Origin: Lachnospiraceae bacterium UBA3785
GTDB lineage: Bacteria > Bacillota > Clostridia > Lachnospirales > Lachnospiraceae
Assembly (NCBI GenBank): GCA_002369495.1
Contig: DFFD01000131.1
Location: 1-12,604, forward strand
Reading direction: 5' to 3'
Length of the DNA stretch: 12,604 bases
Every line of letters starts with the position of its first letter. Position 1 is the first letter of the stretch. Positions 1-7,600 of the stretch are shown here, in pieces. The position numbers and the translations under genes are program-made. The notes beneath the pieces were generated by a model. It was given only the letters and a program-made list of their open reading frames with translations. It did no database searches and was not told the origin of the DNA.

Positions 1-9
1 CAAGTGGAC

Positions 10-40
10 TTTTGTGACTGCTTTCATGTGTTTTTGTGAC
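10..40 (+). repeat. Tandem direct repeat TTTTGTGAC
   Basis: The nonamer TTTTGTGAC occurs at 10-18 and again at 32-40, starting 22 bp apart, which is about two helical turns. The spacing suits two protomers of a regulator on one face of the DNA, but no promoter is placed firmly next to it and the function is unknown. Confidence 0.35.
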
Positions 41-50
41 CATTCCGGGG

Positions 51-109
51 AGAGGAGGCTATTTTACATGGCAGACTCTTTACTAAAAGACGGATTTGTA
101 TTAAACTGA
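51..109 (+). CDS. Possible 13-codon leader peptide or gene remnant
   Basis: An ATG at 68 opens a 13-residue frame (MADSLLKDGFVLN) ending in TGA at 107-109. It sits 9 nt behind an excellent ribosome site, AGAGGAGG at 51-58, which is better placed than that of the next real gene. The peptide could be a leader peptide upstream of the ketopantoate-reductase-family gene, or the surviving start of a decayed gene. It shows no run of a single amino acid that would point to classical attenuation. Only the ribosome site supports translation, so this is a weak call. Confidence 0.3.
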
Positions 110-116
110 ATATATA

Positions 117-122
117 TTGACA
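117..122 (+). promoter_or_regulatory. Possible -35 element (TTGACA)
   Basis: A perfect TTGACA lies in an AT-rich stretch ahead of the gene starting at 181. No good -10 lies at the right distance: the sequence 17 bp downstream is GC-rich, and the nearest candidate, TAACAT at 146-151, would need a 23-bp spacer. The promoter is therefore unproven. Confidence 0.25.
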
Positions 123-180
123 TGTATGCCTGCCAGAGGGGCGGTTAACATAACTCAGGAAAGAATGAGACGGCATCATC

Positions 181-1116
181 ATGGCCAGATTATTTAATTA
201 TCTGATTATCGGCGCGGGCGGAGCCGGCGGCATCCTCGCGCACAATATGACCAAAGCGGGTCTTTACGTGACCTCGATCGCGCGGGGCGAACACCTCCGG
301 GCTATCCGGGCGAACGGCCTGACAGTCCGGAAGCTGTGGGAAGAGTCCGCCGAGTGCATCCACATCAAGGCGACGGACATGAGTCACTATGCGGAGCGCC
401 CGGATGTCATTTTCCTGTGCGTGAAGGAGTACTCACTCGAAAGCTGCTATGATTTTATCCGCAATGCGGCCAAAAAAGGGACGGTCATTATCCCGCTCTT
501 AAACGGGATCTCGGTGAACGGAAAAGTGAAGGAGGCTCTGCCTGGCTACATGGTTCCGGCAGGCCTCATCTATGTGTCCGCCGCCATCTCCGAGCCGGGG
601 TATCTCGTGCAGCACAGCGGGATCTGCCGGGTGATCTTCGGGATGCAGAGCCCGGAAGAGGACGCCCAAAGGGTGCGGGAGATCGCAGGCGATATGAGAA
701 GCCACGGACTTGATGTCCTTTTTTCGGAAAATATAAAGCAGGACATCCTGAAAAAATTCTCCTACGTGTCCCCGGCGGGAGCGGCAGGTCTGTACTGCAA
801 TGCTGCGGCGGGAGATTTCCAGAAAATGGGCGAGCCGCGGGAACTCTTCAAAACGATGATCCGGGAGATCATGGCGCTCGCCTACGCGATGGGCTGTCCG
901 TTCGACCGGGATTATGTCCGGGTGAACCTGAAAAAAATGGACGCCCAGGACCCGTCGGCGACGACTTCCCTGCAGAGGGACGTTATGGCCGGGAAACCGT
1001 CGGAGATCGATTCGCTGGTCGGCGAAGTCCTCCGGCTCGGGGATCAGTACAAGGTTCCGATGCCGGCTTACCGGATGGCGGCCGAAGAGATCAGGAGACG
1101 GTATAAAGTATTGTAA
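181..1116 (+). CDS. Ketopantoate reductase family protein (ApbA/PanE-like)
   Basis: This 311-residue protein has the layout of 2-dehydropantoate 2-reductases, which use NADPH to reduce ketopantoate to pantoate on the way to pantothenate and CoA in the cytosol. The N-terminal Rossmann domain opens with GAGGAGG (residues 11-17), followed by an I-F-L-C-V-K strand (77-82) and LLNG (106-109). The C-terminal helical domain has the expected lysine in LKKF (K192 is the likely catalytic residue) and a TSLQRDV...GKPSEID segment (262-277) that matches the family's substrate-binding signature, with E275 as the conserved acid. Length is normal. ATG 181 is the only workable start, because TGA at 166-168 closes the frame upstream. 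The nearest ribosome site, AGGAAAG at 157-163, is unusually far away. No other pantothenate gene is nearby, and many paralogues in this family act on other 2-keto acids, so the exact substrate is uncertain. Confidence 0.85.
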   Translation: MARLFNYLIIGAGGAGGILAHNMTKAGLYVTSIARGEHLRAIRANGLTVRKLWEESAECIHIKATDMSHYAERPDVIFLCVKEYSLESCYDFIRNAAKKGTVIIPLLNGISVNGKVKEALPGYMVPAGLIYVSAAISEPGYLVQHSGICRVIFGMQSPEEDAQRVREIAGDMRSHGLDVLFSENIKQDILKKFSYVSPAGAAGLYCNAAAGDFQKMGEPRELFKTMIREIMALAYAMGCPFDRDYVRVNLKKMDAQDPSATTSLQRDVMAGKPSEIDSLVGEVLRLGDQYKVPMPAYRMAAEEIRRRYKVL

Positions 1117-1119
1117 ACG

Positions 1120-1148
1120 AAAGTCCGCTCAAGGCCTGAGCGGACTTT
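1120..1148. terminator. Hairpin between the reductase gene and nth
   Basis: A perfect 12-bp stem (1120-1131 pairing with 1137-1148) encloses a 5-nt loop. The arms begin AAA and end TTT, so it has terminator character in both directions, but the T tract is only three bases. The nth ribosome site starts 5 bp later. It probably reduces rather than abolishes read-through into nth, because no separate nth promoter is visible. Confidence 0.65.
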
Positions 1149-1162
1149 CTGACGGAGGAGCT

Positions 1163-1798
1163 ATGGAGAAAAAGAAGCTTGCGCTGGCAGTGATCGAGCG
1201 CCTTAAAAAGGAATACCCGGATACGGACTGCACGCTGGACTACGACGAAGCCTGGAAGCTGCTGGTGTCGGTCCGCCTTGCCGCCCAGTGCACGGACGCG
1301 CGCGTCAATGTCGTCGTGCAGGATCTTTACGCCAGGTTCCCCGACGTTAAGTCGCTCGCGGAGGCGTCGCCGGAGGAGATCGAGGAGATCGTCCGCCCCT
1401 GCGGGCTGGGGAGAAGCAAGGCCAGGGATATCTCCGCCTGCATGCGGATCCTGCACGAACAGTACAATGACAGGGTGCCGGATGATTTCGACGCACTCCT
1501 TGCGCTGCCGGGAGTCGGGCGGAAGAGCGCGAACCTGATCATGGGGGATGTGTTCGGGAAGCCGGCCATCGTGACGGATACCCACTGTATCAGGCTTTCC
1601 AACCGGATCGGTCTCGTGGACGGCATAAAGGATCCTAAAAAGGTGGAGATGGCCCTCCGGAAGATCGTGCCGCCCGAGGAGGGAAATAACCTCTGCCACC
1701 GCCTGGTGGACCACGGGAGAGCGGTCTGCACGGCGCGCACGAAGCCTTACTGCAGCCGCTGCTGCCTTCTTGATATATGTGAACAGAACGGAATCTGA
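1163..1798 (+). CDS. nth: Endonuclease III, DNA glycosylase/AP lyase
   Basis: A bifunctional base-excision repair enzyme that removes oxidised pyrimidines and nicks the abasic site. It is 211 residues long, matching the family. The helix-hairpin-helix segment LPGVGRKSAN (115-124) carries the catalytic lysine K121, and the conserved aspartate is D139 in VTDTH. Four cysteines for the [4Fe-4S] cluster lie at 189, 197, 200 and 206 (C-x7-C-x2-C-x5-C). The E. coli enzyme has six residues in the first gap, so this loop is one longer; an extra cysteine sits at 201. The start ATG 1163 follows GGAGGAG (1154-1160) closely. It lies 46 bp after the reductase gene, across a hairpin, and ends in its own strong terminator. 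Identification is secure. Confidence 0.96.
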   Translation: MEKKKLALAVIERLKKEYPDTDCTLDYDEAWKLLVSVRLAAQCTDARVNVVVQDLYARFPDVKSLAEASPEEIEEIVRPCGLGRSKARDISACMRILHEQYNDRVPDDFDALLALPGVGRKSANLIMGDVFGKPAIVTDTHCIRLSNRIGLVDGIKDPKKVEMALRKIVPPEEGNNLCHRLVDHGRAVCTARTKPYCSRCCLLDICEQNGI

Positions 1799-1800
1799 GA

Positions 1801-1846
1801 AAAAATGCCTCCTGCCCGGGAACATGATGCCGCAGGAGGCATTTTT
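1801..1846 (+). terminator. Rho-independent terminator after nth
   Basis: A perfect 15-bp stem (1801-1815 with 1832-1846) has a 16-nt loop. The 5' arm starts with five A and the 3' arm ends in TTTTT, giving a bidirectional-looking terminator that starts 3 nt after the nth stop codon. Confidence 0.9.
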
Positions 1847-1878
1847 ATGCGCCGCGGCCGGCTGAAACAATGAAAAAA

Positions 1879-1894
1879 TGGTGAATATTCACCA
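1879..1894. promoter_or_regulatory. Candidate operator: 16-bp perfect palindrome
   Basis: TGGTGAATATTCACCA is a perfect palindrome about 30 bp upstream of the extended -10 of the nucleoside operon, just beyond where the -35 would be. A site centred near -49 fits an activator or a repressor of the udp-deoD-deoC-cdd-lacZ message. I do not recognise the binding family. Confidence 0.55.
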
Positions 1895-1920
1895 AAATTA
1901 GAGACTTTTATGCTCTCGTG

Positions 1921-1929
1921 TGCTAAAAT
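1921..1929 (+). promoter_or_regulatory. Extended -10 promoter of the nucleoside operon
   Basis: TGC followed by TAAAAT (1924-1929) is an extended -10 element. The matching -35 region near 1900-1906 is poor, which extended -10 promoters tolerate. Transcription would start near 1936, leaving a leader of about 17 nt before the udp ATG. Confidence 0.6.
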
Positions 1930-1952
1930 ATGAACAAAAAGGGGGTGTCGGT

Positions 1953-2741
1953 ATGATTAATTATTCTGTTGACCAGGAAAAACAGTATCATATCCAGCTT
2001 GCGCCGGGCGAGGTCGGCGAGTACGTGATCCTGCCGGGAGATCCGGGAAGATGCGAATCGATCGCCCGCTGTTTTGACTCGCCGAAGCTGATCGCCCGCA
2101 ACAGAGAGTACACGACATACACCGGGACGATTGAAGGCCGGAAGGTCTCCGTGACGTCGACCGGGATCGGCGGTCCGTCCGCCGCGATCGCGCTCGAGGA
2201 GCTGGTGCGCTGCGGGGCCAGGACATTTGTCCGGGTCGGGACCTGCGGCGGGATCCAGCTTGACGTGAAGGGCGGAGACCTGGTGATTGCGACCGGCGCC
2301 GTCAGGATGGAAGGAACAAGCCGTGAATATGCCCCGATCGAGTATCCCGCGGTTCCGGACTATACCGTGACGGCAGCCCTCATAAAAGCCGCGGAGAAAC
2401 TCGGCTGTCCGCATCACGTGGGCGTGGTGCAGTGCAAGGATTCCTTCTACGGGCAGCATGCCCCGGAGGTCATGCCGGTCTCGTGGGAGCTTGAGAACAA
2501 ATGGGAGGCCTGGAAGCGGATGGGCTGCCTGGCCTCGGAGATGGAGAGCGCGGCGCTCTTTATCGCGGGATCATTTCACAGGGTGCGCGTCGGCTCCGTA
2601 TTCCTTGTCATGGCGAACCAGGAGCGCGCGAAGGCCGGACTTGAAAACCCGGTGGTGCACGAGACGGACGCCGCGGTCAGGACCGGCGTCGAGGCGATCC
2701 GCCTGCTCATCCGGGCGGAGAAGGAGAGAGAAGATGAGTGA
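1953..2741 (+). CDS. udp: Uridine phosphorylase (nucleoside phosphorylase family I)
   Basis: It cleaves uridine with phosphate to uracil and ribose-1-phosphate in the cytosol. It is 262 residues against about 253 in E. coli. Phosphate-site motifs are present: PGDPGR (28-33, G29 and R33), R51 in NREYTTY, and RVGT (R94, T97). The ribose-binding EMES is at 196-199, and the uracil loop is DSFYGQH (163-169) with the expected glutamine Q168. The arginine that follows two residues later in E. coli (Q166/R168) is replaced by alanine here, so base preference could differ. I chose ATG 1953 because AAAGGGGG (1938-1945) precedes it at good spacing; an in-frame GTG at 1920 would lie upstream of the promoter's own start site. 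It is the first gene of the operon and overlaps deoD by 8 nt. A broader pyrimidine or mixed nucleoside phosphorylase is the main alternative. Confidence 0.88.
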   Translation: MINYSVDQEKQYHIQLAPGEVGEYVILPGDPGRCESIARCFDSPKLIARNREYTTYTGTIEGRKVSVTSTGIGGPSAAIALEELVRCGARTFVRVGTCGGIQLDVKGGDLVIATGAVRMEGTSREYAPIEYPAVPDYTVTAALIKAAEKLGCPHHVGVVQCKDSFYGQHAPEVMPVSWELENKWEAWKRMGCLASEMESAALFIAGSFHRVRVGSVFLVMANQERAKAGLENPVVHETDAAVRTGVEAIRLLIRAEKEREDE

Positions 2742-3468
2742 CAATAACCATATCCCGACCCCGCATATCTCCGCTAAGGAGGGGGATTTTGCAAAGACCG
2801 TGCTGCTGCCGGGCGATCCGCTGCGGGCGAAATTCATTTCCGAGAATTTTCTGGAAAATGCAAGGCTCGTGACAGGCGTGCGCAACATCCTGGGCTACAC
2901 CGGGACCTACAAGGGTCACGAGGTCTCCGTCATGGGGACCGGCATGGGCATGCCCTCGATCGGCATCTATTCCTATGAGCTCATGAATTTTTACGGCTGC
3001 GAGAACCTGATCCGCGTCGGTTCCGCCGGAGCTGTAAACGAGGACGTCCATGTGATGGACATCGTGCTGGCGCAAGGCGCCTCGACCGATTCGGCCTGGG
3101 CGAACCAGTACCGGCTGCCCGGCACATTTGCCCCGATTGCGAGCTGGAAGCTCTTAAGCGCAGCCGTCCGCTCCGCCAAAGAGCTGGGCACCTCCGTAAA
3201 AGTCGGAAATGTCCTCTCCTCCGACGTCTTCTACGGGGACGATCCGGCGGGGAGTGACGCCTGGAAGAAAATGGGGATCCTGTGCGTCGAGATGGAAGCG
3301 GCGGCCCTCTATATGAACGCCGCGCGCTGCGGGAAGAATGCGCTGGCCATGTTCACGATCTCCGACGAGCTCTACTCGGGCAGGTCCCTCCCGTCGAAAG
3401 AGAGGGAGACGAGCTTCAGGGACATGATGGAGCTGGCGCTTGAGACCGCAATTTCTCTGGAACGGTGA
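2734..3468 (+). CDS. deoD: Purine nucleoside phosphorylase, DeoD type
   Basis: It splits purine (deoxy)nucleosides with phosphate into base and (deoxy)ribose-1-phosphate, and belongs to the hexameric trimer-of-dimers class. It is 244 residues (E. coli 239). Visible family residues, with E. coli equivalents in brackets, are H11 (H4, lent to the neighbouring subunit), PGDPLR 26-31 with G27 and R31 for phosphate, R94 (R87), E186-M187-E188 for ribose, the proton-donating D211 in TISD (D204), and R224 in KERETSF (R217). ATG 2734 lies inside the end of udp, preceded by AAGGAGAGAG (2721-2730), and gives an 8-nt overlap typical of coupled translation. The deoC ribosome site begins 3 nt after its stop. 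Identification is secure. Confidence 0.95.
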   Translation: MSDNNHIPTPHISAKEGDFAKTVLLPGDPLRAKFISENFLENARLVTGVRNILGYTGTYKGHEVSVMGTGMGMPSIGIYSYELMNFYGCENLIRVGSAGAVNEDVHVMDIVLAQGASTDSAWANQYRLPGTFAPIASWKLLSAAVRSAKELGTSVKVGNVLSSDVFYGDDPAGSDAWKKMGILCVEMEAAALYMNAARCGKNALAMFTISDELYSGRSLPSKERETSFRDMMELALETAISLER

Positions 3469-3470
3469 AC

Positions 3471-3486
3471 GGAGGGTGATATTTTG
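3471..3486 (+). promoter_or_regulatory. Ribosome site fixing a TTG start for deoC
   Basis: GGAGGG (3471-3476) lies 8 nt from TTG 3484 when counted from GGAGG, which is ideal. The in-frame ATG at 3490 would be 14 nt away. The spacing favours TTG as initiator, which would lower DeoC output relative to its neighbours. Confidence 0.6.
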
Positions 3487-4167
3487 GAAATGGATGTGAG
3501 AGAGATTCTTCATCATGTCGACCATACCGAGCTGAGGCCCGAGGCGACATGGAGCGATATCCAGAAGCTGTGCGATGAGGCGATCGCCTGCGAGGCGGCG
3601 TCCGTGTGCGTGCCCCCGTCCTACGTGAAGCATACGAAGGAATATGTCGGAAACCGGATGCGGGTCGCGACGGTGATCGGCTTCCCGAACGGCTACATGA
3701 CGAAAGCCGCGAAGGTTTTTGAGGCTTCGGACGCTGTCATGAGCGGGGCGGACGAGCTCGACATGGTCATCAATATCGGCTGGGTGAAGGACGGGCGCTT
3801 CGACGAGGTCACGAAGGAGATCCGCGCGGTGAAGGCGGTTGCCGGTGACCGCATCCTCAAGGTGATCGTCGAGACCTGCCTCCTCACGGAGGAAGAGAAG
3901 GTGAAAATGTGCGAAGCCGTCACTGAGGCGAAGGCGGACTACATCAAGACGTCGACGGGATTTTCGAAGGGCGGCGCGACATTTCCCGACGTGGCCCTCA
4001 TGCGGGAGCATGTCGGGGAAAATGTAAAGATCAAGGCGGCGGGCGGCATCCGCACCATGGAGGAGGCGGAGCTGTACCTGAAATTCGGCGCGGACAGGCT
4101 CGGCACGAGCCGGCTGATCCGTCTGTATCTCAAAGCGTCAGCGGAAGGAGAGAAGGAAAATGAATGA
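3484..4167 (+). CDS. deoC: Deoxyribose-phosphate aldolase
   Basis: A class I aldolase that splits 2-deoxyribose-5-phosphate into glyceraldehyde-3-phosphate and acetaldehyde, the exit of deoxynucleoside catabolism to glycolysis. It is 227 residues, the size of the shorter bacterial DeoC group. It is a TIM barrel with ELDMVINIG (91-99, D93 being the proton-relay aspartate), the Schiff-base lysine K155 in YIKTSTGF, and the second catalytic lysine K184 in IKAAGGIR. The C-terminal GADRLGTS phosphate-binding segment is at 203-209. It starts at TTG (see the ribosome-site entry) or, less likely, at ATG 3490. It overlaps cdd by 8 nt. The phosphopentomutase that makes its substrate from deoxyribose-1-phosphate is not in the window. 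Confidence 0.95.
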   Translation: MEMDVREILHHVDHTELRPEATWSDIQKLCDEAIACEAASVCVPPSYVKHTKEYVGNRMRVATVIGFPNGYMTKAAKVFEASDAVMSGADELDMVINIGWVKDGRFDEVTKEIRAVKAVAGDRILKVIVETCLLTEEEKVKMCEAVTEAKADYIKTSTGFSKGGATFPDVALMREHVGENVKIKAAGGIRTMEEAELYLKFGADRLGTSRLIRLYLKASAEGEKENE

Positions 4168-4618
4168 AGCCAGAATGAGACTGGAAGAGCAGCTCCGGCA
4201 GAAGACGCTTGAGAAGGGGAACATGGCGGACAATCTGGTGCGCTTCGCATACGACGCGATGAAGAGAGCTTACGCGCCTTACAGCAATTTCATGGTCGGA
4301 GCAGCCCTGCTCGGAAGGAACGGCAAGATCTACATCGGCTGCAATGTGGAAAATTCCGCATTCTCGCCGACCTGCTGTGCGGAGAGAAATGCATTTTTCC
4401 ATGCGGTCGCAGACGGCTGCCGGAAATTCGAGGCGATCGCGATCGTCGGCGGAAAGGACGGAAAGGTGACGGATTACTGTCCGCCCTGCGGCGTCTGCCG
4501 GCAGGTGATGACGGAGTTCTGCGGTCCGAGCTTCCTCGTGATCCTGTCCAGGAGCGCGACGGACCGGAAGGTATTTCAGCTGCGCGAGCTGCTGCCGGAG
4601 AGTTTTAAGCTCTCCTGA
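4160..4618 (+). CDS. cdd: Cytidine deaminase
   Basis: A zinc enzyme that deaminates cytidine and deoxycytidine to (deoxy)uridine, feeding Udp. It is of the small homotetrameric type. Zinc ligands are C73 in CAERN and C110 and C113 in PCGVC; E75 is the catalytic glutamate; N62 and E64 in CNVENSAF bind the ribose. From ATG 4160 it is 152 residues, with a charged N-terminal stretch of about 21 residues beyond the usual length. A second in-frame ATG at 4223 (M22), preceded by GAGAAGGGG (4211-4219), would give 131 residues, nearer the family norm. Both starts are possible. The 4160 start makes an 8-nt overlap with deoC, copying the udp/deoD junction, and is preceded by AAGGAGAGAAGG. Function is secure; the start is not. 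Confidence 0.94.
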   Translation: MNEARMRLEEQLRQKTLEKGNMADNLVRFAYDAMKRAYAPYSNFMVGAALLGRNGKIYIGCNVENSAFSPTCCAERNAFFHAVADGCRKFEAIAIVGGKDGKVTDYCPPCGVCRQVMTEFCGPSFLVILSRSATDRKVFQLRELLPESFKLS

Positions 4619-4630
4619 TACGGAGTTTTT
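4597..4630 (+). terminator. Weak hairpin with T tract at the cdd/lacZ junction
   Basis: GGAGAG (4597-4602) can pair with CTCTCC (4610-4615), and TTTTT follows at 4626-4630. CTCC (4612-4615) can instead pair with GGAG (4622-4625), which is also the likely lacZ ribosome site. The stems are short (6 and 4 bp), so this could be a partial attenuator or just chance. Confidence 0.25.
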
Positions 4631-4632
4631 GT

Positions 4633-7600
4633 ATGGAGACGTTTGATTATGGGATCCTGAACGACCCGCATATCTATAAAATCGGCGCTCTGCCGGCCCA
4701 CTCCGACCATATCGTTTACGCCGATACGGACGAGATGGAGCAGGCGGGCACCGTTCTTAAGGACTGCTTCCGGCGGGCTGCCGCCGGCGATGAGATCAAT
4801 GTGCGCCTCGACGAGACCTTTATGTCCTCGATGCGGCTTTCCCTCAACGGGTTTTACAAATTTCACTGCGCAAAGAACCGGGACGCGGCGATTCCCGGCT
4901 TTTTTGCTGAGGATTTTGACGCTTCAGGCTGGGACGACATCTATGTGCCGTCCCACATCGAGCTCGCGGGCTACGGGATGCCCCAGTATGTGAACGTCCA
5001 GTATCCCTGGGACGGCCACGAGGAGGTGCCGCGCGGCAAAGCCCCGGTGACGACCAATCCGATCGCGAGCTTCTTAAAGGACATCCGGATCCCGGAGAAG
5101 TGGCGGGGAAACAGGGTTTTCATTTCCTTCCGCGGTGTGGAGAGCGGGTTCGCGCTCTGGCTGAACGGGGAATTCGTGGGCTACAGCGAAGATTCCTTCA
5201 CGCCTTCCGAGTTTGAACTCACGCCCTTCCTCAAGGACGGCTGGAACCGGCTGGCGATCCAGGTCTACAAATGGACCACCGGCAGCTGGTTCGAGGACCA
5301 GGACTTCTTCCGTTTCTACGGGATCTTCCGGGACATTTATCTCTACGAGGTCCCGCCGATCCATATCTACGACCTGAAGGTCGCCGCGATTCCCAGCAGG
5401 AATCTCACTGCCGGCAATTTCAGCGTGCAGGCGGATTTTCATGTTCCGTTTCCGGGGGAAAATGAAAACCCCGGCATCCGCCAGCGCTACTCGGGCAGCC
5501 TGCACCTGACCCTCTCGTATGAGAAGAAGACGGTCCTTGAGATGACCGTGCCGATCCGGGAGAAGACGATCGTCAAGCGGACGATCGAGCATCCGGTCCT
5601 CTGGAGCGCGGAGGACCCGCAGCTCTATCATCTGACCCTGGAAGTCCTGGATTCGTCCGGGCATCTCATGGAGGTGACCAGCCAGGAGGTCGGTTTCCGC
5701 CGCTTTGAGATGAAGAACGGACTTATGTGCCTGAACGGGAAGCGCATCGTCTTCAAGGGCGTAAACCGCCACGAGTGGAGCCCCGAGAGAGGGCGCGTGC
5801 CCGATTTGTGCGACGCCGTCACGGACCTTGTGATCATGAAGCGGAACAATATCAACGCGCTCCGGACCAGCCATTACGTGAATTCCTATTTTGTCTACAT
5901 GCTCTGCGACTTTTTCGGGATCTATGTGATCGCCGAGAACAATATGGAGACGCACGGCAGCTGGGTGCCGCACCACATGGGCCGGCAGCCGAGAGAAAAT
6001 GTCCTCCCGGGCGATCATATCGAGTACCTTCCGATGCTTCTTGAACGCGTCGATTCGACCTGCCGCCTGCTTCGGAACCATCCGTCGATCCTCATCTGGT
6101 CGATCGGAAATGAATCCTACGGCGGCTATGTGACGAGCGAGATGGCCAACCGTTTCCGCACGCACGACCCGAACCGACTGGTCCACTACGAGGGAGTCGC
6201 GAACGACCCCTCCTACCCGGATACCTCCGATATGGTCAGCCGCATGTACCACTCGGCGAAGGATATCGAAAAGTGGCTGGACACGCACCCGGAGAAGCCG
6301 TTCATTTCCTGCGAGATGAGCCACTCAATGGGGAACTCGAACGGCGGGCTCTTCAAATATACGGAGCTGACAGAGCGGCGGCCACGCTACCAGGGCGGAT
6401 TTATCTGGGATTTTATCGACCAGGCGCTCTACAGGAAGGACCGCTACGGCGACGAGTATCTCGCCTACGGCGGAGATTTCGATGACCGGCCGCACGACGG
6501 CAATTTCAGCGGCAACGGGCTCGTAAACGCCGAGCGCAGGCCTTCCGGGAAGCTGCAGGAGGTGAAGTATCTCTACCAGAATATCCAGATCGAGGTCGGG
6601 CCGACCACCTTTACGGTCGAGAACCGGAATCTCTTCATCGGGACAGAGCGTTTTGACTGCCGTGTCAGGCTCGAGAAGGAGGGCGTCATCCTGAGAGAGA
6701 TCTGTCCCGAGGTGGATGTTCCGCCGCTCAGCAGAAAGACCTTCAACCTGCCGAAAGCCCGCTGGGAGGAAGAACCGGGCGAGTATGTGTTCACGGTCTC
6801 CCTGATGCTCAGGGAGGACTGCCTGTGGGCCAGAAAGGGCCACGAGGTCGCGTTCGGCCAGGCGGCCTACCTCATCAGCGGCCGCGAGGACCGGCTGGTG
6901 TCGGAGCGGGAGAGGATCCGTTTCGACCGCAGAAGGCCCGGACTGAACGTGGTCCACGGGGATTACAATATCGGCGTGCAGGGGGATCATTTTGAGGTCC
7001 TGTTCTCGCTTGTCGAGGGAAATATCGTCTCCTACCGCTGCGGAGGCATCGAATACCTGACGGCTCCTCCCAGGGCCGAGTTCTGGCGGGCTCCGACGGA
7101 CAACGACCGGGGGAACCATATGCCCGGGCGGACATCCGCCTGGAAATCCGCGAGCCTTTACGCCTCCGCCGTGCCGGTCGTCGGAAAGGCGGACGATGCG
7201 GAAGAGTACCCGCGCATAAAGGAGACGGATGACTATTTTGAAATAAGTTTCAGAAAATATCTGCCCGTCTTCGGGGACTTTCCGATCCTGTTTACCTACC
7301 TCGTGTTCCCGAACGGGACGGTCAGAGTGCTTCTCGACATGGACAGGCGGGAGGATCTTCCGCCTCTGCCGGGCTTCGGCCTCACGTTCCGGCTGGACGC
7401 GGACTTCAGCCACGTGACCTGGTACGGGCTCGGGCCTGAGGAAAATTACTGCGACCGGAACATGGGCGCCCGCCTCGACGTCTTTAAGAGGCGCGTTTCG
7501 GAAAATATGGAGACCTATCTGAGACCACAGGAGTGCGGCAACCGGACCGGCGTCCGCTGGGCCCGCGTTGAGAACAAGAAGGGCAGAGGCCTTCTCTTCA

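Noticed and set aside
1920..1952. Longer udp starting at GTG 1920
   Set aside because: The GTG overlaps the extended -10, so it would not be in the transcript, and ATG 1953 has the ribosome site.
2458..2733. In-frame upstream extension of the deoD reading frame, rich in arginine and serine
   Set aside because: It lies entirely within udp in another frame and has the composition of a shadow of GC-rich coding sequence. DeoD family similarity starts right after ATG 2734.
3154..4011. 285-codon minus-strand open frame opposite deoD and deoC
   Set aside because: It spans two genuine overlapping-style operon genes on the other strand and shows no domain.
5074..6324. 416-codon minus-strand open frame opposite lacZ
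   Set aside because: It is a shadow of the lacZ TIM barrel, with no ribosome site and no family resemblance.
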